From the NCBI GenBank assembly GCA_020696365.1, contig JAEHCM010000003.1:154672-218671 (forward strand): DNA of 64,000 nt, written 5' to 3'. Of this stretch, positions 45,653 to 53,609 are shown piece by piece. Source of the stretch: Thermoplasmata archaeon (GTDB taxonomy: Archaea; Thermoplasmatota; Thermoplasmata; UBA10834). The translations under genes were made by a program, and so were the position numbers. How positions within the stretch are numbered: the stretch's first letter is position 1; each line of letters opens with the position of its first letter. Below the pieces are notes generated by a model that searched no databases, had not been told where the DNA came from, and was given only the letters and a program-made list of their open reading frames with translations.

Positions 45653-45808
45653 ATGAAGCTGCTTGGGTCAATTGAGCTGAGCTCAAACAACAGAGTGACT
45701 TTGCCCGCGAAGGCCGTGGAATCTGTCGGGTTCGATCAGGGAATGATCCTTCTCGTGTACGAGGATAAGGGAAGACTTATCCTCAAGAAGCCGTCGGGGG
45801 ATGAGTAG
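45653..45808 (+). CDS. AbrB/SpoVT-like DNA-binding protein
   Basis: 51 aa: MKLLGSIELSSNNRVTLPAK then AVESVGFDQGMILLVYEDKG and RLILKKPSGDE. The swapped-hairpin AbrB fold is recognisable from RVTLPAKAVESVGFDQG. It stands alone with its own promoter flanked by an inverted repeat. Such short AbrB proteins act as regulators or antitoxins in mobile DNA; here no toxin gene follows directly. Confidence 0.8.
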   Translation: MKLLGSIELSSNNRVTLPAKAVESVGFDQGMILLVYEDKGRLILKKPSGDE

Positions 45809-45948
45809 AGAGCGGGGGCATTCCAGCAGCGAAACGCGTCGTTGGATCCTCTGTCTTTGCGCATCTTGGCAATCAAGCGTCAGCCAGGTCACTACCATGT
45901 GAGAGTCGGCTTCGAGATAGCTGCGTCAATCTCTCAAAGCGTAGATAC

Positions 45949-46419
45949 CTAGCTCCTAAGCCAGTCCAATTCGCGAAGCACCTCTTTGTCCAGTGTAACG
46001 GGCCCCAGTTTCGCGTGTGATTGCTCCAGCCACTTGCACTTCATATACAGGCGGCAAATCGCCTTCGCCATTTCTGGCCTCAGCGTTCTGTGACAGGGGC
46101 CACAGAATCTCGATTGGCTCTGAAAGTCGATTCTTCCCTCGTGTGCGATGCATCGACTGCCCATCCTGTGGATCTCAAACGCAACTCCGCAAACGAAGAC
46201 AACTACCGCAGTGATCGCTCCAAAGAGCACGGACTCAACGGGGGAACGACTGACTGCTGCAGTGATGATACTCGCCACGACAATCATTACCACTGAGAAC
46301 ACGACATATGACAAGAAGGGGACATTGCCTCTCTCCCAATTGACTTCATTGTGCACTCCGTCGATGATGACTGTGAGCTGCTGGTCCGGGTCCAAACATT
46401 TCGACTTCCCTGCGAACAT
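45949..46419 (-). CDS. Two-helix membrane protein
   Basis: 156 aa from ATG 46419. Two membrane helices (FLSYVVFSVVMIVVASIITA and ESVLFGAITAVVVFVCGVAF) are followed by a cytoplasmic or exterior part with CIAHEGRID and FCGPCHRTL, possible metal ligands. Base composition is less G+C rich than the core genes. Unknown function. Confidence 0.6.
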   Translation of the reverse strand: MFAGKSKCLDPDQQLTVIIDGVHNEVNWERGNVPFLSYVVFSVVMIVVASIITAAVSRSPVESVLFGAITAVVVFVCGVAFEIHRMGSRCIAHEGRIDFQSQSRFCGPCHRTLRPEMAKAICRLYMKCKWLEQSHAKLGPVTLDKEVLRELDWLRS

Positions 46420-46521
46420 TCAATGACCTGCCATTGTATGAATTGCAGTCTGAGATGCAAATACCTAATTGTCTTGAGAAATGAAGTTTGTTCTGTGAGG
46501 AAGAATTAACCCCTCCATTCG

Positions 46522-46560
46522 GAGAAAAGGCCATAGGGGCGGAGGAGAAGCCCTTAAGCC
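46522..46560 (+). repeat. Dispersed GAGAAAAGGCCATAGGGGCG element with AGAAGCCCTTAAGCC tail, copy C
   Basis: Exact core match to the other copies. The CCCTTAAG part lies 35-42 nt before ATG 46592, so in this copy it could double as a TATA-like promoter. Confidence 0.75.
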
Positions 46561-46591
46561 TGATGAGGCGATTCGGACTTGGGGGAGCGCA

Positions 46592-47203
46592 ATGACCGTG
46601 GGTGAAGATTTTGAGGCTTCGGAGAAGATACTTGTCCATAAAATGCAGGTCTGGGAGTCTCAGTTAATAGATGCTAACACAATTCTCACCGAGCGGGTGA
46701 GGGACAAGGACAAGGTCGAGGATGAGAAGTTAAAGGAGCTCTTGAATGCCGTTGATCTCGCAAGAGGGAAGGTTGACGCTACTCGGAAGGATATCACTCT
46801 TGCCGAGAACAATCTTGGCAGGATAGTAGAACTATTCAACGCGAGGAAGGCTAGCCATGAAGTCACGAAATCGGTTATCGAAGCCTGGCCCCCAAGACGT
46901 TTCTCAGAGCGGTTGCTCTGGATTGGCTATGCCCTCATACCCGCTGGAGGCGTCCAGCTTGCATTTCTAGATGAACTCTCCACCACTGTGGTGATGTGGG
47001 GTCTCGGCGCGTATTTGGTCGGGATAGCTTTGGCTGACATTTGGAGACATGACAATGATAAGCTCAGGTACTTCAAGCGTGAAGTCGGAATTGAAGATAG
47101 TGGTTCAATAGTGCGTTTCGCTAAATTACTGACTGGGCGGTCGTCAGAGCACAAGCCTCCCAGTCAAGAAACCCTTGAGCCACAGAAGGCGATTCGGGAA
47201 TGA
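46592..47203 (+). CDS. Coiled-coil membrane protein
   Basis: 203 aa. Residues 1-90 are a long heptad-rich coiled coil (EKILVHKMQVWESQLIDANT, NLGRIVELFNARKASHEV). Residues about 108-150 hold two membrane helices (LLWIGYALIPAGGVQLAFL, VVMWGLGAYLVGIALADIW). It pairs with the next gene, 12 bases downstream; both are A+T richer than the core. Possibly an envelope or defence-type effector, but no family is recognised. Confidence 0.7.
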   Translation: MTVGEDFEASEKILVHKMQVWESQLIDANTILTERVRDKDKVEDEKLKELLNAVDLARGKVDATRKDITLAENNLGRIVELFNARKASHEVTKSVIEAWPPRRFSERLLWIGYALIPAGGVQLAFLDELSTTVVMWGLGAYLVGIALADIWRHDNDKLRYFKREVGIEDSGSIVRFAKLLTGRSSEHKPPSQETLEPQKAIRE

Positions 47204-47215
47204 GGAATTGGTCTT

Positions 47216-47794
47216 GTGTATGAAGATCTCATTATTGGTTCATTCTTAGTAGTCATTGGTTTTCTAATAGGATTCATTGGCTCATTATTTCGTGACTGGA
47301 GAGCAACAGTAAAGAAGAGGAGAAATGCCCAAGTAATGATATTGTGTGAGATTGAGAGCATCAATGCTGATGCAGAATCGCTAATAGAGCTACATGAAAA
47401 GGAGATTCATGATGTCAGGAAGAAGGCAACGCCTACCAATATACAATCATACAAGGTAATGGACACAGATTTCTCGATGACAGTGTACCAATCAATAGCC
47501 AGAGACCTTGGATTGCTTGATAAGGAAACTGCGGTATCAATCATCAAGGTCTATGTATCGGTTAATCGTGCCCATAATTGGAAACGACATAATCAGGAAC
47601 ATTTTCAAAAATCCATTGCGAACCTGGAATCAGCAGTAAAAGAGGAATTCGATAGGCCATCCGCAGAGCAATTCATAAAGAACGAATCGGAGAGTGCGGT
47701 ATACGCAGCTGAAAATTATCTGAGAGCTCTGAGGGAAATCACCGACCAAGCAGGAACATTGTTATCGGCAAATCCTTCGAAGAATAAGCCCTAG
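47216..47794 (+). CDS. Single-helix anchored helical protein
   Basis: 192 aa from GTG 47216. An N-terminal helix (IIGSFLVVIGFLIGFIGSLF) anchors a mostly helical, charged cytoplasmic domain (EIESINADAESLIELHEKEI, SIIKVYVSVNRAHNWKRH). Its marked A+T richness contrasts with the surroundings and suggests recent transfer. Partner of 46592-47203. Confidence 0.7.
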   Translation: MYEDLIIGSFLVVIGFLIGFIGSLFRDWRATVKKRRNAQVMILCEIESINADAESLIELHEKEIHDVRKKATPTNIQSYKVMDTDFSMTVYQSIARDLGLLDKETAVSIIKVYVSVNRAHNWKRHNQEHFQKSIANLESAVKEEFDRPSAEQFIKNESESAVYAAENYLRALREITDQAGTLLSANPSKNKP

Positions 47795-47837
47795 GCTCAC
47801 AAGGTGGTAAGGAATGTGGAAAGTGAAAAGGGTTTGT

Positions 47838-47856
47838 GAGGGGCAATAAACCCCTC
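47838..47856 (+). terminator. Hairpin after the membrane pair
   Basis: GAGGGG-CAATAAA-CCCCTC, followed by GTTTTC, is a perfect six-base-pair stem 44 bases after the stop at 47794. Placement and the short T-run suggest a terminator. Confidence 0.5.
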
Positions 47857-47930
47857 GTTTTCATTGCCTTCCAAAGACGCGATAAAACGGGCACTATGTA
47901 CCTAAATCGTCCGGGCCAGTCATTTTGGTG

Positions 47931-47953
47931 GGTTCAAACCCGGTTGGGCCCAC
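47931..47953 (+). repeat. tRNA 3'-end copy abutting the second integrase (att-like)
   Basis: GGTTCAAACCCGGTTGGGCC then CAC matches the T loop and acceptor 3' strand of a tRNA with GGGCCCA acceptor, as tRNA-Val at 4472. The integrase stop codon is the next base. This is the arrangement of an attachment core beside int, but the left flank is not a tRNA gene. Confidence 0.65.
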
Positions 47954-49000
47954 TCAAAGTCCTGGCACGACTAACAAAGGTACATTTTGTAGGTTTTTCG
48001 CCCTCTGGATACGCGCATTCCTCACCGCCTCGAGTGCCTTTCCTTGGTCATCGAGGTTCACGCCGATGTAGCGTAGCGTGGTCTGCGTTGACGAGTGGCC
48101 CATGATGGTCGCAATCGTCTCAATCAGGACGCCCTCAAGCCACATCAAACGCCCTCCGGTGCGACGGAGTGTATGATGCCCTTTAAAGGGAATGTTACTC
48201 TCGCCGCCCACCCGCTTGAGGATGTAGTCGAGAGCCGACCTCTGATATGGTACTAGCTTCTTTTCCATCAGATAGACAATCAGCTGGTCGGTCTGCGGGC
48301 CCTCCGTGAGGGTCTGTAGCTGCTGACGAACTTCCAGCCAGCGACTGAGTATGGGACCTGAATCCAGGTCGAGCTTAACTGTCCTCCATTTGCCACCCAG
48401 ACGACCTTTTCCTAGCACGTCAATGTGGCCTCTGTGGATGTCCTGCGTCCTCAAACGCATTACCTCGCACCGTCTGAGGCAGAGGTCTAGCTCAAGATGC
48501 ACGATGAGGCCCGTAAGGGCGTCCATCCGCAGAGCAGCCTCTCTGACGATGTCAGCCTGCTCCGGTTCCAGCCAATCCACATTCGTTCTGATTACATGCG
48601 GCCACGCTTGCCTGATTGTCCCAATCGCCGGGTTGCCACACCATTTCAGGAACCCCGAGCAAATCGACCAGCGCCACTTCCTAGTGCTTGTCGCTCCTGG
48701 AAGATTGTCGAGGAGATACCGTAGGTTCTCCTTCGAGACCTTGAGCGGATTCTCAGGGCCTCCACCATCTTGCACGATGTCACGACAGTAGCGGATGGCG
48801 CGCTCGTAGTCCTTCAGGCTTCGCTCTGCTAGCATGGCTTCGTCTCTCAGATACTGCATGTATCCATCTAGGCATCTCAGGAAGGGCGACTTCTTCGGCA
48901 TTTTGAGTCGCCCTCCAGAGGCGAGTTGTTGCGGACTATTACCGCATATCCTCGCCTTAGCTAGGGTATTGTGTGCCCTAGACGTAAACTTATCGGACAT
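47954..49000 (-). CDS. Tyrosine recombinase/integrase
   Basis: 348 aa from ATG 49000 (ATG 48902, MPKKSPFLRC, is a shorter alternative). N-terminal SAM-like core-binding domain FLRCLDGYMQYLRDEAMLAE. The catalytic set is present: Arg in LCLRRCEVMRLRTQD, Lys in GKGRLGGKWRTVKLD, HHTLRRTGGRLM, GHSSTQTTLRYIG with Tyr. The gene ends on the tRNA-like core at 47931. It follows the resolvase gene on the same strand, 19 bases apart. Confidence 0.92.
   Translation of the reverse strand: MSDKFTSRAHNTLAKARICGNSPQQLASGGRLKMPKKSPFLRCLDGYMQYLRDEAMLAERSLKDYERAIRYCRDIVQDGGGPENPLKVSKENLRYLLDNLPGATSTRKWRWSICSGFLKWCGNPAIGTIRQAWPHVIRTNVDWLEPEQADIVREAALRMDALTGLIVHLELDLCLRRCEVMRLRTQDIHRGHIDVLGKGRLGGKWRTVKLDLDSGPILSRWLEVRQQLQTLTEGPQTDQLIVYLMEKKLVPYQRSALDYILKRVGGESNIPFKGHHTLRRTGGRLMWLEGVLIETIATIMGHSSTQTTLRYIGVNLDDQGKALEAVRNARIQRAKNLQNVPLLVVPGL
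48919..48957 (-). other. Conserved two-stem hairpin near the integrase 5' end (copy 2)
   Basis: AGGCGAG pairs perfectly with CTCGCCT; inner GCGG pairs with CCGC. The flanking bulges TTGTT and ATATC correspond to TTGT and TATC in copy 1 at 45135. Confidence 0.5.
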
Positions 49001-49019
49001 TTCTTAGGCCGGGGAAAAC

Positions 49020-49625
49020 TCAGGGTGTTTCCCTATCGCCGTTCACCCCCACGTTTTTTAGACGGTTTAGGACCGTCTGATGGGACACGCCGAGCCTATC
49101 GGCTATTCTCCTGTATCCCAAGCCTTGAGCGCGTAATTCGAGGATTCTAGCCCTGTCTACGCTGATTCTGGGACGTCCTAGACGCTTACCGGCAGCCCTC
49201 GCTCGCGCCAGGCCATCCTTGGTCCTCTCGGAGATGAGACTCCGCTCGAACTCTGCAACACCACCTAGGATGCTCAACATCAGCTTGCCTGTCGGTGTCA
49301 CCGTGGAGATATCGGGCTGGTCGACGCAGTGGAAGCCTACACCCGCTCGTTCCAGGCTAGAGAGAACGTCATAGAGGTTAGGCATCGACCGGGCTATCCG
49401 GTCCACTCTCACCACTATGACCGTCGAGAACCTATGACCTCGGGCGTCGGCAAGCATCTTGTCCAGGGCGGGACGGTGCTGGTCAGCTCCAGAGCACCGG
49501 TCTACGTACTCTCTGTAGATTTCGAGCCCATTGTTCTCGGCATACTTTCGCTGCACCCTGAGCTGGTTCTCGGGGGATTGGCTGTCGTCGGCCTTTGAGA
49601 CACGGGCATAGATGGCGCACTTCAT
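49020..49625 (-). CDS. Serine recombinase (resolvase/invertase type)
   Basis: 201 aa. AIYARVSKADDSQSPENQLR has the catalytic Ser; VVRVDRIARSMPNLYDVL and GGVAEFERSLISERTKDGLA follow. The C-terminus is an HTH (ELRAQGLGYRRIADRLGVSH). The size fits resolvases and invertases. It probably resolves multimers or inverts DNA of the element and forms one operon with the integrase. Confidence 0.95.
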   Translation of the reverse strand: MKCAIYARVSKADDSQSPENQLRVQRKYAENNGLEIYREYVDRCSGADQHRPALDKMLADARGHRFSTVIVVRVDRIARSMPNLYDVLSSLERAGVGFHCVDQPDISTVTPTGKLMLSILGGVAEFERSLISERTKDGLARARAAGKRLGRPRISVDRARILELRAQGLGYRRIADRLGVSHQTVLNRLKNVGVNGDRETP

Positions 49626-49678
49626 TTCTCATTCTCCACATGTATCGGTTTGAGGATTCCCGGAGCAATGATAGCTCC

Positions 49679-49915
49679 CTATACCTCGGACTGCACACAA
49701 CAACGTCCGCATTCGTGGCATGGCTTCCCCTGCTCGGATGACTTGTCCCCACCGCATCTATCGCAATACCATTCTGCCGCCTGCTTCTGCGCCACGGTCA
49801 CGGGCACAGGGCATCCACACGCAGAGCAATGTCTGCAGCTCTCTATACTTGACTTCTGGAGTGTCCTCCCATGCATTGTCCGCCCATTGATTTCGTTCTC
49901 ACACCAACCGTCCAT
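49679..49915 (-). CDS. Small Cys-rich zinc-finger protein
   Basis: 78 aa. CRHCSACGCPVPVTVAQKQA then AEWYCDRCGGDK and CHECGRCCVQSEV provide about ten Cys in CxxC pairs. It lies between the ATPase and resolvase genes on the same strand, and may be an element-encoded DNA-binding factor. The start is uncertain. Confidence 0.55.
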   Translation of the reverse strand: MDGWCENEINGRTMHGRTLQKSSIESCRHCSACGCPVPVTVAQKQAAEWYCDRCGGDKSSEQGKPCHECGRCCVQSEV

Positions 49916-49960
49916 CTCGCTCTCTCCCCTGGCTCTTCAGCCTATTTTCAGCTTGTGTCT

Positions 49961-51277
49961 TCATTCCAGTATCTCCGTTCCCCACATTACCTGGCTATCC
50001 CCCGTACACATTACCTGGCTAACCCCCGTACACTTTCGATGTACGCCCCCCTGTGCGATAGAGCCAGTATGTGTGGGGGGAGAGACCCCCGTACATGTGT
50101 ACACGGTGTCTCTGTAATCATCATCCTGTAGCTGTGCCTCTGTAATGTGTACGGGGTACCCTTTTAGCGACTCAGCCAGTAGTTCATCAGAGGGGGCGTA
50201 CACTACCGATGTACGGGGTGTGTGCGACCCCCTGCTCCACAGCTTTGTCCCATCGGGATACCGCGTGAATGCGGTCAGATAGCCCTCCTCCACGAGCTCG
50301 TTAGCATAGATACGTGCGGTGGTGCCGTTCTTCCCGATAAGCGACGCGAGCTGTTTAGCGGTGAACTCTTCGTCTTCTGCCATCGCATCGTAGAGATTGG
50401 CGAATCTGCCAGGGAGTCCCGTAATCTGGAACTCCTCGCACGCCTTCCAGATATCGTAGGCGAGAAGATTGTCAGATGCGGAAGCGACTATCTTGCGCCC
50501 AGCCATCTGACGGGTGAAACGATTGATGTATGCGATTCCAGAGACAATGGTGCCTATCATCGGACGTATGTTTCTCGCTCCAGTAATCTTCCACTGGTTA
50601 GCGAAGGGGTTGCATACTCCTATGTCCCTGACCTCCAGGATGCTCTCGATAGTCTCTCTCGCCCTCTCGACGGGGGGAGAAGCCACTGAAGGCGTCGTCC
50701 CGGAAATCTGATTCACGGTCTGGAATGCATCAACAAGCCCATCCTGCTCGATGCTCTCGTCGATGTTGGTCTTGAGAAATCGGTTCATCAACTGTTCGTT
50801 TGATGCACTGCTCGCGGAGTTCAACCACACGACAGGGAGACCCTTGATATCGACCTCTAGATGCTGTCGTTGTACCGTGACGGTCGACATCTTCACGGTA
50901 TCCGTCCCCTGCGATGTCAGGGCCTTTAGCTGGACCCGAAGCTCTTGGCTCTGGTCCGCCACCTCATCGAACATGCGGACGCTGTGCTTCAAGCATGCGC
51001 TGTTCTCTTTCGCCTCATAGTAATGTGCCTTCGCGCTCGCGGTGTTGACCTCTCTGAAGTTGGGGTAGAAGAGGCTTCCCATCGCCCGCTGGAATGCAGA
51101 CTTTCCATGCTGGGACTCCCCGCCCGAATACACATGGAGCCTCATCGGGAGGGCCAGCGTGTGCCCCGACACGATGTACGTGAGTTTGTTCATGCCTTCT
51201 CCTGCGATGAGATGGTCAGCCCCAGCGACGATGCGGCCCCAATGCTCTGCCGCCTTCCAGTCTATAGTCTTCGTCAT
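49961..51277 (-). CDS. Mobile-element P-loop ATPase/helicase with C-terminal winged helix
   Basis: 438 aa from ATG 51277, six bases from AGGTG (GTG 51286 also possible). RLHVYSGGESQHGKSAFQRA is Walker A, SVRMFDEVADQSQEL Walker B, and LPVVWLNSASSASNEQLMNR a sensor-like motif, as in phage and plasmid replication ATPases. A winged helix (FTAKQLASLIGKNGTTARIY) follows at about 330-385. The last 60 residues are low-complexity (KCTGVSQVMCTGDSQVM) because the DNA there is repetitive (49990-50225). Probably the replication initiator or helicase of the element. Confidence 0.75.
   Translation of the reverse strand: MTKTIDWKAAEHWGRIVAGADHLIAGEGMNKLTYIVSGHTLALPMRLHVYSGGESQHGKSAFQRAMGSLFYPNFREVNTASAKAHYYEAKENSACLKHSVRMFDEVADQSQELRVQLKALTSQGTDTVKMSTVTVQRQHLEVDIKGLPVVWLNSASSASNEQLMNRFLKTNIDESIEQDGLVDAFQTVNQISGTTPSVASPPVERARETIESILEVRDIGVCNPFANQWKITGARNIRPMIGTIVSGIAYINRFTRQMAGRKIVASASDNLLAYDIWKACEEFQITGLPGRFANLYDAMAEDEEFTAKQLASLIGKNGTTARIYANELVEEGYLTAFTRYPDGTKLWSRGSHTPRTSVVYAPSDELLAESLKGYPVHITEAQLQDDDYRDTVYTCTGVSPPTHTGSIAQGGVHRKCTGVSQVMCTGDSQVMWGTEILE
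49999..50218. repeat. Phased CCCCGTACA motif array inside the ATPase gene
   Basis: CCCCGTACA occurs at 50000, 50024 and 50087 and in reverse (TGTACGGGG) at 50148 and 50210; centre-to-centre distances are 24, 63, 61 and 62 bases. The first two are part of a 24-base tandem duplication containing ACATTACCTGGCTA. It may be an iteron-like binding region for the element's own initiator. Confidence 0.55.
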
Positions 51278-51296
51278 CGGGAACACCTACTCGTGT

Positions 51297-51446
51297 TCAT
51301 CTCTTCACACTCCAGCGGTAGGTCTCGCGTTTCTTCACTCCCCAGCGGTAGCTCTTGCAGCGAGGGCATGCTAGGGGCATCTCATCGATACGGGATGCCC
51401 ACTTGAAACCGCACCGCTTGCAGTTGTGTTCTTTTCCATCTGACAT
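51297..51446 (-). CDS. 49-residue zinc-ribbon protein
   Basis: From ATG 51446: MSDGKEHNCKRCGFKWASRI then DEMPLACPRCKSYRWGVKKR and ETYRWSVKR. CKRC and CPRC 16 residues apart form a small ribbon with a basic tail. It is the first gene before the ATPase on the same strand, and probably binds DNA. Confidence 0.75.
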   Translation of the reverse strand: MSDGKEHNCKRCGFKWASRIDEMPLACPRCKSYRWGVKKRETYRWSVKR

Positions 51447-51547
51447 TTTTTCCTCAGAAATACATGGTGACTAATGCTATTTAACTATTCGCGTTAAAGT
51501 GCAATCACCTTCTCGCCACAACGAGAATGCTAGCGAAAAAGAGCACA

Positions 51548-51748
51548 TCATGAGAGGCTTCATGAGAGGTTGCATCTCATATGAGAGAATGCCTCGAGGT
51601 GCCAGGCACTTTTCGTGATGGCACCATTTTGAAATCCGGCGAGAAATCGCATCGCATATGAGAGACTGAAAGAGCAAAATATCATCCACATGTGAGCACG
51701 TGTCACGCCTAATTTCACGAGGGAAAAACTCTCATATGCGATTTCGAG
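51548..51748. promoter_or_regulatory. Cluster of CATATGAGAG operator-like repeats
   Basis: TCATGAGAGG at 51548 and 51560, the palindrome TCTCATATGAGA at 51575, GCATATGAGAGA at 51654 and CTCTCATATGCG at 51729. The last two are parts of a longer inverted repeat with GAAATCGCAT. It fills the gene-free 51447-51924, between divergent genes, where no other coding is convincing. The same palindrome recurs at 53455. Confidence 0.6.
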
Positions 51749-51924
51749 CCTAATCGCGCGAACTCAGGGAGTCCGCGCCGAGGAGACTTCGCCGCCCTCC
51801 TTGAGAAGATAGGTCGGTCGGCTCCGCCGAACCTCCCGGTTAAAGGGATTTGACGAGTTCCTCAGTAGGTAGCGAAAAACCTATCGACCACCTGACCATT
51901 CTACTCGTGGACGGAGGAAGATAA

Positions 51925-52770
51925 ATGGCGAAGGTGTCGAAATCCCCGCATCGCGCGTTCCAGGCGAACATCACTGTGGCAAGAGGCTTTGTCGAACTCC
52001 ACTTCATAATCGAAGACCTTCTGGAACGAGGCGGAAAGAAGACCATCGGAAAGATGATGCAGTTCAATCAGCGGGTAATGAAGGTTGCAGGAATCAGCAT
52101 GCAGAAGCTCGAAAAGCAAATAGCGGAGCAACTGGTCGACGAGGTAACGGAGAGGGTGGAACGGATTGGAGAGGAGGAAATGGAACGGCGAGCCAAAGAA
52201 GCCGCGGAAGAGATGATTCCGGAGCTTGAGAAAATCTTTGAAAGGGTCAAGCCAGTTGCGGCTGCTTATGAGCGAGGACTTCTGGAGCAAGCTCTGGTAG
52301 CCACGGTGTCGGCCCTGGAAACCTATCTCTGTGATGTCACGATGGAGGCCGTGGGTAAGAACAAGTACCTGCGAGCGGCGTTCACGTCCAAGCTACAGGA
52401 GAGGTTGAGGTATTCCGACCTTGTTGGGACTCATGATGATGTCGCCCTTGCCGTAGGCGAAGTGGTTGCCAACTCGTACAAGTTCCATGATATTCAGAGC
52501 GTCCGCAAACATCTGGAAGCTCTTCTTCGCGGCCCGACGCCTCTCGACTCCAAGGTTGCCCAGAGGTGGTTTGTCGACCTGCAGGCCCACCGCAATCTCA
52601 TCGCCCACAATGCAGGCGTTGTCGACAAGAGGTTCAGGCAGAGGACAGGATACAAGGGCAAGGTGGGAACTCCCCTCAGACTGCGCCGGAAATCTGTAGG
52701 CGTCTACATAGATACTGCAGAGGAATTTGTTGCTTCAATACAGGGCCAGATTGAAGGGCTTCGAGCATGA
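51925..52770 (+). CDS. HEPN-domain protein (probable RNase toxin or defence effector)
   Basis: 281 aa. The N-terminal 120 residues are helical/coiled coil (EKQIAEQLVDEVTERVERIG). Residues about 125-235 form a HEPN domain: EQALVATVSALETYLCDVTM and the RNase-type RxxxxH motif in AHRNLIAHNAG, as in the RiboL-PSP/MAE_28990 branch. HEPN proteins cleave RNA or bind nucleotide. No MNT nucleotidyltransferase gene is adjacent. It stands alone between TCTCATATGAGA palindromes, with the exported gene at 52794 downstream. Confidence 0.8.
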   Translation: MAKVSKSPHRAFQANITVARGFVELHFIIEDLLERGGKKTIGKMMQFNQRVMKVAGISMQKLEKQIAEQLVDEVTERVERIGEEEMERRAKEAAEEMIPELEKIFERVKPVAAAYERGLLEQALVATVSALETYLCDVTMEAVGKNKYLRAAFTSKLQERLRYSDLVGTHDDVALAVGEVVANSYKFHDIQSVRKHLEALLRGPTPLDSKVAQRWFVDLQAHRNLIAHNAGVVDKRFRQRTGYKGKVGTPLRLRRKSVGVYIDTAEEFVASIQGQIEGLRA

Positions 52771-52793
52771 ATGAAGTTACATGATTTCAGGGG

Positions 52794-53423
52794 GTGCATG
52801 AAATGAGGCACGAAGAGATGAATGAATCTGGGACTCCAGAACCGCAAGTGAAGCCACCTGCGAAATCACGGATATGTCGTAGACAGTCCGTGGTAATCGG
52901 ATGCATCGCAACTATCCTCATAGTCTGTCTCGTAGTGGTCGGTCTTTTATGGCCACTCGCCAATGATACGGTATCTCTGAGGGAGGCCATGTCGCCGTAT
53001 GTGCCACCATCCGACGCATGCGAGTTCATGATAGTCCTTCTGAACAACTACGGAACACCGGTAGAGTTCGAAATCATGTTCAGCGGGGACGGTGGCAGGT
53101 ATTTCAATTATACTGGCCTAGTCATGTACTCGGAGTGGATTGACCCTGGTTGCTCGAATATCCTGGCCTGGGAGATGTACGACTGGAAGTTGAACGATTG
53201 GGAATCGGAGAACGACTTCGAGTTGGGCAGCGAAGTTTATGTCGGGATGAATTTTCGGTTCAACGATAGCGGTGTCTCCTGGGGGTATCACTGGGAAGCC
53301 GGACTGTACCGCAACGGAGTCCTGGGCGTAGAAACAGGCTGTGAGGGTGGAGCAGGGTACATCGTCAATGACGGTCCCAGGATTCCGTTGCCTCATGTCG
53401 ATGTTACCTGGTTGTTCTTCTAA
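52794..53423 (+). CDS. Membrane-anchored exterior protein, family A member 2
   Basis: 209 aa from GTG 52794 or 206 from ATG 52803. A charged N-terminus precedes one helix (VVIGCIATILIVCLVVVGLL). The exterior domain has DTVSLREAMSPYVPPSD, FMIVLLNNYGTPVEFEIMF and VMYSEWIDPGC, aligning with 8601-9128. It is 24 bases after the HEPN gene. Two copies, one beside an Hdr-like operon and one in the mobile island, suggest a family-specific envelope protein spread by transfer. Confidence 0.75.
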   Translation: MHEMRHEEMNESGTPEPQVKPPAKSRICRRQSVVIGCIATILIVCLVVVGLLWPLANDTVSLREAMSPYVPPSDACEFMIVLLNNYGTPVEFEIMFSGDGGRYFNYTGLVMYSEWIDPGCSNILAWEMYDWKLNDWESENDFELGSEVYVGMNFRFNDSGVSWGYHWEAGLYRNGVLGVETGCEGGAGYIVNDGPRIPLPHVDVTWLFF

Positions 53424-53454
53424 GGAAAGGCGCAATCCAGTTCTCAGGATGACC

Positions 53455-53466
53455 TCTCATATGAGA
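53455..53466. promoter_or_regulatory. TCTCATATGAGA palindrome
   Basis: Perfect 12-base palindrome identical to that at 51575, 32 bases after the exported gene, so the HEPN/exported pair is flanked by the same site on both sides. Confidence 0.55.
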
Positions 53467-53592
53467 CACCGAAGATAATGCTGGCACACAACGAGGGGTA
53501 GAACCCGGAGGTGCGAGCCGAAGGGAATGAGCCCGTCAAATCCCTTTATCTGCGAAGCCGATAGGCTGCAGCACATCTCCTTTCGGGGGCAT

Positions 53593-53609
53593 CGGGGGCA
53601 GGGCCCCCG
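53593..53609. terminator. G/C-rich hairpin
   Basis: CGGGGGC-AGG-GCCCCCG is a perfect seven-base-pair stem in the 387-base gap 53424-53809. The gap otherwise holds the palindrome at 53455 and a doubtful minus-strand frame (LTEARAVADALILARNN) that could be a gene remnant. Confidence 0.4.
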
